Shown here: piece after piece, positions 1 through 9,883 of the stretch
How the letters are laid out: each line of letters opens with the position of its first letter
Numbering within the stretch: the first letter of the stretch is position 1
Made by a program: the position numbers and the translations under genes
Notes under the pieces: model-generated
What the model was told of the DNA's origin: nothing
The model's database searches: none
Seen by the model: the letters and a program-made list of their open reading frames with translations, nothing else
Assembly: GCF_000203815.1 (NCBI RefSeq)
Contig: NW_004457695.1
Coordinates: forward strand, 1,240,001-1,304,000
Direction: 5' to 3'
DNA: 64,000 nucleotides
Source: Cavenderia fasciculata
Lineage: Eukaryota > Evosea > Eumycetozoa > Acytosteliales > Cavenderiaceae

Positions 1-124
1 GAATGACTAGTATAGGTATAGCAAATATAAATACTAATCGTCGTTGTCGCGGTATCGGTGTGAATACTAACTACAGATAAATACAAAGTAATAAATACTA
101 AACTAATAACATTTGTTAGCTTAA

Positions 125-335
125 ATAGAGGTGGTTAGGGAGACCTCGATAGACAATTCTCACACCCATGTTTTTTTAAAAAACAACCAACAAACGATCG
201 TTTTGCTTTTTAGAGTTCCCTGCACCCCTCAAAGTGTGAGAGAGTAGGACGGATTGATTCAATCATACCCTCTTACTTTGATGATGTATTACATCTCCTA
301 GGAGAGAACACCCAATGGCATCAATTCCATTGACC
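125..335. ncRNA. Candidate structured RNA or cluster of hairpins
   Basis: This intergenic stretch has an unusual density of inverted repeats. Positions 128-132 pair with 143-147. Positions 230-235 pair with 275-280, and the same arm continues with 238-242/270-274 and a terminal 252-256/260-264 stem with a three-base loop. Positions 283-287 pair with 291-295, 295-304 is a perfect palindrome, and 313-318 pair with 327-332 around an eight-base loop. A CACCCATG motif at 162-169 loosely resembles the dictyostelid upstream element (DUSE) found about 60 bases before small RNA genes, which would put a start near 230. I recognise no known RNA family, and the strand is undecided. The pairing is seen; the idea that it is transcribed is inference. 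Confidence 0.3.
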
Positions 336-562
336 CAAAGATATTTGTTAATACAAACGGAAAATTAATATCTCCCATCAAAAAAGGGGGCGAATCGAAG
401 CAAAGAACGAGTCTTCAGAATGCGAATAACACATTTAATATAAACCTCTTTTTCTCACAAAAGGTAGGTAATAGATAAACATTAAATATATCGGATGGGA
501 TGGTTTCGAGAATATATATATTCATCCTCCCTCTTTTATTTATTCTTTTTAAATTGATTAAT

Positions 563-1149
563 ATGACAGTTCTATCAAGAGATGAGGTACTTAAATGTAT
601 AGAATCAGGGTAGGTATTGATCAACAGATAAGAGACAGCAGCAGCAGCAGCAGATTAGTAATACCAACATCTTCTGTAGTGAAATATCAATTAGTCCATT
701 TGATCCAGATGCACTTGGCGGTGCCACATTGGATCTAACATTGTCAAATGAATTTAGAGTGTTTTCAAAAGAATCTGAAACCATTCTTGTCACTGATGAA
801 ACCAACTATAGAGATTATACCAAACATTTTGTACTAGGCGAAGGAGAGACTTTCATTTTAGAGCCAAGATCATTGGTTTTGGCCATCACCAAAGAGACGG
901 TCTTCGCTCTCTCCCAACTATTGTGGTCTACTAGAAGGCAGATCTCGTTTTGCAAGAATGGGACTCTTTGTTCACTTGTCTACAGGTTTCATGCAACCAT
1001 CCACCTCTAGTCCAACGGTTCTCGAAATATTCAATGCATCCAACAATCGTTTGGAACTAAAACCTGGATCTAAAATGTGTCAACTTATTTTTATGAAAAT
1101 GGAAGGACAAGCTTCTTATACTGGTAGATTTAGAGATAATCATTTGTAA
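563..1149 (+). CDS. dCTP deaminase-like protein, interrupted by two frameshifts
   Basis: The protein resembles the dCTP deaminase/dUTPase fold family, which deaminates dCTP to dUTP for thymidylate synthesis. Exon 1 is 563-609 and exon 2 is 680-1149, joined across a GTAGGT...TAG intron so that the N-terminus reads through CIESGEISISPFDPDALGG. Family hallmarks are visible: GGATLDLTLSNEF, then LLEGRSRFARMG (the GRS.AR box), then VLEIFN with the catalytic Glu position, then LKPGSKMCQLIF. The reading frame changes twice, near 902-904 and again near 925. Each change is explained by one missing base, and together they restore the expected box between LAITKETV and GLLEGRS. The gene is therefore either a young pseudogene or correct DNA with sequence errors. 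Dictyostelids are not where I would first expect a bacterial-type dCTP deaminase, so lateral origin is possible. Confidence 0.65.
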
Positions 1150-1551
1150 CAAAATAATAATAATAATAATAATAAAACAAACAGATAATAATAATAATAA
1201 TAATAATAAACATATGTTACTACTGCTATTAAACAATCACCTGATCAATATGGTGCGAGCTTGTGGAACAAAAACATTTTTAGCAGCCTGGTTTGTTGGT
1301 TATGAGATTAGATTATTCTCTCATTTCACAATTGTAGTATACTACTATTATGTGTATCATTCTGATCTATAGATCTGTCTTGGGTTGATTGCAAGAGGAC
1401 AATGAAAAAATCACAAGAAGCAAAAAAAATAAAATAAAAAAAACATTTTTTTTTCCGTGTTTTGTTGCAGCTGTGATCATTATGCGTCTGAGAAGCAAAA
1501 CTTGTTATTATTATTACATTAGACACAAGAAGAGTAATAGAGCATTAAAAG
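1150..1551. other. Intergenic, AT-rich with TAA repeats
   Basis: The start holds two runs of (TAA)n at about 1150-1178 and 1187-1208. The rest is AT-rich spacer containing a long A-rich tract at 1412-1450. This is presumably 3' flank of the deaminase-like gene and promoter of the oxidase subunit gene. I see no gene or RNA in it. Confidence 0.6.
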
Positions 1552-2341
1552 ATGTCAAAGTGGATTAAATACGTAAAGGAAATCTTCACTCCAGGTCACT
1601 CTATGGAGTTCTTCCACAAGCCAGGAAATTCGCTCATCGAACGTGCTGAATTGAACGCCTCTCGTAAGGCCCTCCAAGACAAGAGATGTAAGTACCTACT
1701 ATATATATATTCATTCAGCATTATATTTAAGTCATAGTAGTAGTAGCTAGCATTAGTATAGTCGAAGATAAAGAAGATCAACAAAATGGAATGAATACTG
1801 ATGTGATGATGAGATGAAAGAAAAGAACAATCAACAAAAGAAAAGAATGAATGATGATGATCAACATATATGCAAACAAACAGATTTACAAAACAAGAGA
1901 GAAATTTTCATTGTAAATCTCTTTTATATATATATGTATCAATCATTCTTGATTGATGATTTGTTAGAAGATGAAGATCATCATCATTATCATCCCTCCC
2001 CCCTCTACGCTTGATCTACTACTACTACAATGACAATGACAGAAAAACTGTAGATGGAGATATATTATATTAGATACTAATATTTTTGTACTTTTTGACC
2101 TATAATAATAGCAAACGAATTTGGTCATGAAGTCTTAAGTGGATTCGGTACCATCAAGAGCCCAGTCATTGTTGAATCAATCTTTGACAACAGAATCGTT
2201 GGATGTGAAGGTGGTGATGGTGAAGAACACGACTTGGTCTTCCACAAGCTCACTGCCAAGAAGCCAATCATCTGCGTTGATTGCGGTCAAGCATTCAAGC
2301 TCAAGAAGATCAGCACTGAAAACGAAGTCATGTACTACTAA
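1552..2341 (+). CDS. Cytochrome c oxidase subunit, COX5B family (zinc-binding; yeast Cox4 type)
   Basis: This is a nuclear-encoded subunit of mitochondrial complex IV, carrying the zinc domain on the matrix side. Exon 1 is 1552-1687 and exon 2 is 2112-2341, giving 121 residues, a normal length for dictyostelid versions. The diagnostic COX5B motifs are in exon 2: PVIVESIFDNRIVGCEGG, then GEEHDLVFHKL, then PIICVDCGQAFKL, with the Cys and CxxC ligands in order. The N-terminus lacks a strong classical presequence. The single intron, 424 bases, is unusually long for this genome and is full of GATGA and ATC repeats; I find no snoRNA in it. It converges with the KRI1 gene across about 340 bases. Confidence 0.9.
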
Positions 2342-2682
2342 ACACGCACGCGTTATATTATTATTTATATTATTTTCGACATAACACGGGTAGTAGTAGT
2401 TTGAAAGAGTTATCAGAAGAGGATTTTTTTAACAGCATGGTATATATTATTTAATAAGCACACATATATGGAATAACAAAACAAACAAACAATAATGATA
2501 ACAATAACAGAAAAAAAAAGTGTATAAAAATGATGACTATTGTGCCTAGTATATAATAAATAAAAACAAAAATCTATAAACTAATCAATCATATCTATCT
2601 AATAATAATTTATTTGTATCCTGGAATAATAATAATAATTTTGGACAAAAGTAAAGTAATTAATTAATTATTTATTTTAAAT
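2342..2682. other. Convergent 3' intergenic region
   Basis: AT-rich spacer between the stop codons of two convergent genes. It contains several AATAAA-like signals (for example around 2557-2563) suitable for polyadenylation on either strand. I see nothing else in it. Confidence 0.6.
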
Positions 2683-5337
2683 TTAGTTAAACTTTTGAGC
2701 CTTTTGTGGATTTAAAATATTCTTGTTTCTGTTCTTCTTTCTCTTCTTTGGTGCTTCATTATCATTATTATCATTATTTTCATAGTTGTTGTTGTTGTTA
2801 TTATCATTTTCATATTGATTGTCTTCATAGTTGTTATTATTATTATTTCCATAATTATTATTATTATTATTGTAATTTTGCTTATTATTATAGTTATTAT
2901 TAAATCCAACATCTTGTTGTTTCTTATTATTATTATTATTATTATAGTTATTTCCAGAATATTCATTGTCATAAAATTGATTATTCTTATTATTATTCTT
3001 ATTATTATTATTAAATTCAACATCTTGTTGTTTCTTATTATCTTTGTTTGAAATGGCATTCTTTCTTTCTGACCAACTCATAGTTGATGATTTTCCTTTT
3101 GGCGCAGTTTGTTTACCGGCAGTAAATGTTTTCTTTGACGATGTCAAATACTTGCTGTTACCACGATCGAAATATCTCTTTTCAGCTCTTTGATGATCAT
3201 ATCCACGAAGATGACCCTTGTATGGTGCAATAGAATCCAATGGACAAAGTTTCTCCAACTCTGCATCATCCTTGCTCAAAATATCTTCAATTGATAAACC
3301 ATATGAATTTGCTTCAACTTGATTATATCTAAATCTAATTGGTGTATCATCAATCTAAAGAAAAATAAAGTAAAGAAAAGTAAAGTAAAGTAAATTAATA
3401 AATTAATATTATTATTTAAATCTATCTGTTTTCATTCATACCATATCTTGATAATCAATACCATAGTATTGATCCAACATTGCTTCCAATTCAGCCTTTT
3501 CTTTAGCCATTCTTTCATCATCCCATTCTTCACCATCATCTTCACCGTCATCTTCAAAGTATCCACTATCGGCCATTTCTTGGAGATATCCTTGTGAATC
3601 TTCATCTCCCTCTTCACCCTCTTGGTAATCTCCTTGTTCTTCACCACCATTGTATTCCTCTTCATCACCACCATTGTATCCCTCCTCACCTTCTTCACCT
3701 TCTTCACCTTGATTTGTCCATTGTTCTTCAACTTGACCTCTCTTTCCTCTACTAGTCAATTGTTTTACCAATAGAGTTGGATCCATTTTCTTGATTTCTT
3801 CAGGATGCATATCAAACATGGTTGATCCAGTGATTGAACTAACTTCCTTGATCTTTTCCAAGATCTCCTTTTTCTTTTCATTCTTTAACTTTTTCAACTT
3901 TTCCTCTTTGTGAACGGCATCCAATTTCTTCTTTTCCTTTTGTTTGTCTCTCTTTTCCTTTCTTGTAGAATTTGCTCTACGAAGTGAATCAACTTGACGT
4001 GGATTTGATGAAATAGTTGCTGCTCCTCTAAAACATATTAAATAAATAAATAAATGAAATGTTAGTTTCTATCTTTTACTTTTACTTTTTGTTTTAGTTT
4101 GATTTACTTACGGTTCTTCAAATCTAAAATTGTATCTATGTTCATATCTATCTTGTTGATTTAAATCTTGAGCATCTTCTTCTAATTCTTCTTCTAGTTC
4201 CTTGGTAGCTTCTGGAGTCTTGATATCGTCCATCCACTTTTGACCCAACAGATAGTCTCTGAGGAACTTGTCTTCATCGGTGGTATCTGTCTTTTTAGAG
4301 TCCCAGTATTGTTTGATGGCAGACATTTCCTCATCTTGCAACTTTGAATCAGCTTCCAATCTCTCACGGAATTGAAGGAAATCTTCATTCTCTTCATCCT
4401 GTTCCTTTTTAGATTTGGTACTTCTCTTTTTAAACAATTCTCCATCAGACGAGTCATCATCAGAGTCGTCTGAATCATCATCTTGATTGACAGCCGACAT
4501 GAAACTTTTCTTTAAATGTTCTTCTTGTTTGACAAATGGTAAGTCTTCATAGTTTTCTTCTTCCTCTTCATATTCTTGTTCTTCATCATATTCTTGTTCT
4601 TCTTCATATTGATCTTGTTCTTGTTGTTCTTCTTCTAATAGTTCATCGTCACTATCATTATCACTTAACAATCTTTTCTTGACCAATTGACCGACGGTTA
4701 TGTTCTTTGGATCGTTGAGTTGTTCCAATCTCGCCTTTTTCTTTGCTTCAGTCTCTGCCAAACCTCTGTCTTGATCCTCCTTGTTAAAGAATTTGAGGTC
4801 AGTGCTAACCTTTTTCTGCATACTGAGCAATGGCAACAACTTTAGGAAATCATCTCTCCATTCGTTCGAGTCAAACTTTGCTTCATCATCGTCACTACTT
4901 TCTTCCTCTTCTTCATCATCAAATATAGTTCCACGATTATCATCATTAACATAACTTGATTCTATAAAAGTAATATATACATATTAGTAAAAGAACATAG
5001 TAGACTATGTTTGATTATTTATACAACACATACCATGAGATGGTTCTGATTTCTTTGCAGCAGCTTTCTTTCCTTGTTGTTGTTGTGGTGGTTTCTTTAC
5101 TTGTTCTTCCTTTTCAGATTCTGATGAAGATGAAACAGATGAAGATTCATTATCAGAGGAAGATGAGGATGAATCTGAATCTGAATCGGATTCAGAGGAG
5201 GATGATGATGAATCGACTACTTCCTCTTCTTCAACCTTTTTCTTCTTTTCTTCAACTTTCTTTTGTTGTTGTTGTTGTTGTTGTTGTTTTCCAACAACAG
5301 TATTATTGTTATTATTATTCTTCTTTGGAGGTGGCAT
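2683..5337 (-). CDS. kri1: KRI1 homologue, ribosome biogenesis protein
   Basis: KRI1 partners KRR1 in nucleolar processing of 18S rRNA and 40S assembly. Four exons on the minus strand: 5337-5034, 4961-4112, 4027-3442 and 3354-2683, all in phase with GTATGT or GTAAGT donors. The N-terminal third is Ser/Asp/Glu-rich, typical of nucleolar proteins. The middle has the family block with LKKSFMSAV and FLRDYLLGQKW. The C-terminal KRI1 domain follows: a basic stretch with RKEKRDKQKEKKKLDAV, then LKNEKKKEILEKI, then IRFRYNQVEANSYGLSIEDI. The last exon ends in a lineage-specific poly-N/poly-E tail with a basic KKRKKNRNK end that could help nucleolar targeting. It is divergent from NOL10, another ribosome assembly factor, across 215 bases. 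Confidence 0.9.
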
Positions 5338-5552
5338 TTTCTCTCTCTCTGTCTCTCTCTAGAACTTTAGTACAAAAAAGATAAATGAAGGGGAACTAAA
5401 CAAACAAAGACAATTTTAAAATTAAAAATAATCGTGAAAAAAAGAAAAAACGAACGAATCGTCTTTTGTCAATTTTCAACTAAGTAATTACTTTCTCCTG
5501 CTCAGTATTGTATCATACACATTAGATAGATATATATATATATATATATAAA

Positions 5553-7809
5553 ATGAATTTATTAACTACTAATGGTGTAAAGATATACAATGTATCAGCT
5601 GGTAAATCATTACCTGAATGGTTATCAGAAAAGAAAAGAGATGAATTGAGAAAGAATAAAGGTAAAGAAAGAAGCGAATGACTACTATCAAACTATCAAT
5701 CAATATATGTATACTTGCTAATCTAATCTAATCTATTCATTAATATACTTGTAGAATTTAGATCTAGAGTAGAACTTATTCAAGATTTCAGTTTCGAATC
5801 ATCATCACAGAGAGTTAAACTTACACCCGATGGACAATACTTGATAGCAGCGGGTATCTACAAACCACAGATTAAAATCTTTGAATTGAGTCAACTCTCA
5901 AACAAAGTAACAAGACATATAGATTCACATGTAGTACAGATTGAAGTATGTTTGATTATTAAAGTATTAAGTATTATTGATTGATAAGATTAGTTAAATT
6001 AATGTCTCTATTTCTTTTTTGTTTTAGATATTATCACAAGATTACTCTAAACCAGTATTTTTAAGAGCAGATAGATATGTAGAATTTCATGCAAAGAATG
6101 GATGTTACTTTACAGTTAGAACACCCAAACAAGGTAGAGATATGACCTATCACAAGGATACGTGTGACTTGATGATTGCTGGCAAGGGCAATGAAGTTTT
6201 TAGATTGAATTTGGAAGAGGGACGTTTCATGCAACCGTTCCAAACAGACCTGACAGACATTAACGTGATTGCACAGAACCCCGTGCATCAACTGCTGATG
6301 TTTGGTGGCGAGAATGGTGTGATTGAGTGTTGGGATCCGCGTATGCGTCGTCGTTGCGCGTCTCTCGACGTCGATGCTCAGTTGTCCAACGAGTACAATG
6401 GCTGTGAGATTAGCGCCGCTAAATTCGGGTCGGACGGTTTGACGATGGGTGTCGGCACGAGCACGGGTGTTGTGCAACTGTACGACTTGCGTACGAGCAC
6501 GCCGTCGATGACCAAGTACCACCAGTACCAGCTGCCCATCAACTCGATCAACTTCCACTCGTTTGCCAATGTGCAGCGTATCATGTCGAGTGACGCCAAG
6601 TCGCTCAAGGTCTTTGAAAAGGACACGGGCAAGATCTTTATGGTGCTCGAGCCCAAAGACCCCATCAACGACGTCGTCACACTCGACGGCAGCGGCCTTT
6701 TGCTCATGCCGGGCGAGACACCCAAGATCCAGTCCTACTATGTGCCATCGCTCGGACCCGCTCCCAAGTGGGCCAGCTTCCTCGACAACCTCACCGAGGA
6801 GCTCGAAGAGGACAAACAACTCGTCTACGAAGACTATAAGTTTATCACACGTGAAGAGGTCGAGCAACTCAACATGGTCAACATGATCGGCACGGGCTAC
6901 CTCAAGGCATACATGCACGGTTACTTTATCCACATCAAGCTCTACAACAAGATCAAGGCCATCCAGAACCCATTCGAGTACGAGCAGTACCGTGCCCAAT
7001 TGGTGCAAGACGCCATCAAGGAGCAGGTCAGCTCGCGTGTCTCGGCCACCGCCAAGACGGCCGTCAAAACACCCAAGGTCAACAGCAAGCTCGCCCAACG
7101 TCTCGAGGCCAAGGCCATCGCCACCGAGGACGACGACAAGAGAGCCATTGCCGAGCAGACCACCAAGTCTATCATGTCAGACTCGCGTTTCGGCCGTGTC
7201 TTTACAGACAAGGCATTCGAAATTGATGAAACCTCTCAAGAATTCAAAAAACATAATCCAGCTGCCAAACTTGCTAAATTGGATTCAATTTATAAAGAAC
7301 ATTTCCAAAATGTTCAAGATGATGATGAAGATGAAAATGAAGAAGAAGAGGAAGAAAAATCAACAACAAAGAAAAATAATAATAACAAAAAGAATAATAA
7401 TAATAATAATAGAATGGAAATTGATTCAGATGAAGATGAAGATAATGTATATGATCATGATTATGATAGAGATGAAATGAATAATGAAAAGACAAAGAAA
7501 AAATCGGTTGGTTTCTATGAAATGAAGACTGGACATACTCTATCATCGTTGACTGGTACCAATCAAAATATCGATATTCTCAAGAATGCACCACTTTCCA
7601 TTAGAGTTGATACCCACGACAAGGGTATTTCCAATCTCAAGAATGCCAAGATCAAAAAGACTGACACTGCCGAAAATGCAGCTGCCGAAATTTCATTTAT
7701 TCCTTCTAGTACTGGTAAAAGTAAAAGAGGTGGAAGTAGCAGTAGAGGTGGAAGTAGAGGCGGTAGTAGCAGTAGAGGTGGAAGTAGTAGAGGTAGAGGC
7801 GGAAGATAA
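5553..7809 (+). CDS. nol10: NOL10/Enp2 homologue, nucleolar WD40 protein
   Basis: NOL10 (yeast Enp2) is a WD40 component of the small-subunit processome. Exons are 5553-5661, 5755-5945 and 6028-7809, giving about 693 residues, close to the family length. The N-terminus VKIYNVSAGKSLPEWLSEKK and the following VELIQDF match the family closely. The WD40 region covers exons 2 and 3 (for example IECWDPRMRRR and VQLYDLRTSTPS), followed by LGPAPKWASFLDNLTEELEE, the conserved core after the propeller. The tail has a poly-N/acidic linker and ends in a Gly-Ser-Arg RGG-like repeat. Codons are distinctly GC-rich from about 6240 to 7200 and return abruptly to AT-rich afterwards. The start is the first ATG after a TA repeat. 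Confidence 0.92.
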
Positions 7810-8049
7810 TTATAATAATAATAAATTTAAAAAATATAATCTAAAAGATATCAAAACCCTCTTTTTCTGTAGATCAGATTTACTAGTAAGTATATTATTA
7901 TTTTAGGGTTAGCTCACCTAGTTGGAGGCTTATTTATTTATTGACATCAGTTGTTCATTGATGAGTTTAAAATAAATAAATCCAAACAAATATTTTTAAA
8001 AATATTATTATCATTCAACTCAACAAGTATAGATACATTCTCAAGTCAA

Positions 8050-8880
8050 ATGATTCAATTAGCACAACAGCACGACAAGGAAATCAAGAAAATCAAAGTT
8101 GAAAGAGAAAAGGAGAAGAAATGAAGAGAATAATAGACTCTACCTTGACCAATGAAGAACCAATCAAATTAAATGTAGGAGGTGTAGTTTTTAGAACTAC
8201 AAAAAAGAGTCTAACTAGAATCAAGGGATCATACTTTGAAACTCTATTCTCGGGTGAAATAGATATTAAAAGACTTAAGATATTTTTATTGATAGGTTTG
8301 AATCAAACTAGTATGGCATCATTTTTAACTTTATATTAACTATCATATTTTTTAAAAGGGATGTAACTCATTTCGGATCAATCCTAAATTATATGAGGGA
8401 TGGTGATGTATTGGGGATTGATATGGATCATATTGAAAAAGAAATGAATTTCTTTAGAATATTTCCATCTCCATCTCCATCGTCTATCGTTAGCAATGTA
8501 TATTGAAATCTTAAAGAAATGGATTGACACACTTCAAAAGGAAATAAATTGATATAAAGATGGTTGAAATCTATGAAATCAGTAACTTTATGGAAAACTA
8601 ATTTAATTTATTATTTTTTTTTAGGGTACAAGAGATGGGTTCCAAGTTTCTTCATTCCATTTCAAATGTGATGGAAAGGGACCAACTATTACATTGGTCA
8701 AATCAAATAATGGAAATGAATTTGGTGGATACAATAGTCAATCTTGGAATTCAAGTACCAATACATATTATTGAATCACCGTAGGTAAGAGGAAAGCTTT
8801 GATAACTTGTGAAATTATCATTGCATTTGTTTTGGTCAACAATAAAAATGCCATGGTCCATTATTGGGATGGGTAAAAAC
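8050..8880 (+). pseudogene. Degenerate BTB (T1-type) plus TLDc gene, plus-strand copy
   Basis: Three pieces in order make up a recognisable gene. A coiled-coil start (QHDKEIKKIKVEREKEKK, 8050-8120) is followed by a potassium-channel-tetramerisation-type BTB domain (IKLNVGGVVFRTTKKSLTR, then GSYFETLFSGEIDI, about 8121-8290). After an apparent intron (about 8296-8358) comes VTHFGSILNYMRDGDV. A TLDc segment (GFQVSSFHFKCDGKGPTITL, then GNEFGGYNSQSW) lies after a splice acceptor at 8624, with a stop at 8772-8774 and a further TLDc-like piece (AFVLVNNKNAM) in another frame. The frame breaks at about 8118 and 8270, each by one missing base. BTB-TLDc proteins are a multigene family in dictyostelids; this copy looks non-functional. 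Confidence 0.6.
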
Positions 8881-8894
8881 AAATCGACTAGATG

Positions 8895-9290
8895 CTATTG
8901 GATAGTATTTTGTTGGATTGCCACCTTGTTCTTCTTTATTCTTTCATTGAAATCAATGACACCTGAAAACAAAGCATCAAAAAAAAAGAACTCTTTATTC
9001 CTCTTTGATGTTTTGAATAATAAACCTCCCACATCAAAAGCAATTAAATCCTCATCGATGGTTCTTTTCATTGATTCGAGTTGTTTCATCAGTTCTGTAG
9101 ATCAAAAAAAAGTTGACTACGACAATGAGGTAGAATAGATTTTTTTCTATTTATTTCTTAGTTTAAATTAATATTTTAATAAATTTAAATAGTAAAAACT
9201 TCAATCTCTTCAACCTTGAAATTCGTTCCAGAAGTTAATGTTGTTTTTCCCCTTTCCTGGTGATGATAAATGTTTTATATTCACTAGATT
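8895..9290 (-). pseudogene. Minus-strand BTB and TLDc fragments
   Basis: Two pieces of the same family lie inverted relative to the neighbouring copy. At 9089-8895 there is a BTB start (LIAFDVGGLLFKTSKRNKEF, then FFDALFSGVIDF). At about 9275-9185 there is the end of a TLDc domain (SGTNFKVEEIEVFTI followed by a stop). Their order on the minus strand (TLDc end, then BTB start) means they cannot be one gene. This suggests two truncated copies or a rearranged tandem array. No complete open frame exists. Confidence 0.5.
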
Positions 9291-9366
9291 GATAGGTATG
9301 TATACTAATTATTCTTTTAGAGTCCCTTTCATTCTTAAATATTATATTAACCAATAATTTATTAAT

Positions 9367-9470
9367 AGAGATGGAACTCATTTTAGATTTATATAAGGGA
9401 TGGTGATATTTTGGCTATTCCTATGGATCATAAATATGAAATGGCCACCCTTTTGTATGAAAATAAATAA
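9367..9470 (+). pseudogene. Second-half BTB fragment
   Basis: The plus strand encodes RDGTHFRFI and then, after a one-base frame break and loss of about two or three codons, RDGDILAIPMDHKYEMATL and a stop. This matches the second half of the BTB domain seen at 8360-8500 and starts right after a TAG splice-acceptor-like site. No first half lies upstream in the right orientation, so it is a stranded fragment. Confidence 0.5.
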
Positions 9471-9636
9471 CAATTTAATTATAAAAAAAAAAGGGTTATG
9501 TATTCAAAAGAAACAATTGATACCAAGGAGTTCAATGTTTTCTATCTTACTGCAATATCTCTTTCAATCATCGTAATCATAACATGTATAATGCTTTGAC
9601 AACATCAGAAATTGCATTCAAAAGTGATTTCAAACG

Positions 9637-9827
9637 ATGGTTCAGGAACAAGTAAAAGAATGGGCTATAAAAGAAGTTCAAGTAAGAGAAGAATATGCCC
9701 AGATGCTTCTTGATAATGATGTAGATGGAGAGAGTATAGCAGTGTTTACAGAGGTTGATTTTGGTAAATGTGGCATAGTCGTAGCACCTGAAAAGAAGCT
9801 CTATCTGGCTGCTCAACAACTTTTAAT

Positions 9828-9883
<56 letters not shown>

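Noticed and set aside
2815-3051. Plus-strand hydrophobic frame rich in Ile and Val
   Set aside because: It is the complement of poly-N/poly-D codons in the last exon of KRI1.
6061-7098. Long minus-strand open frame opposite NOL10
   Set aside because: It is the antisense of GC-rich codons in a well-supported WD40 gene; the translation has no protein-family features.
8809-9138. Plus-strand 109-codon frame as a real gene
   Set aside because: Its second half is antisense to a BTB fragment and its first half overlaps a decayed TLDc segment in another frame.
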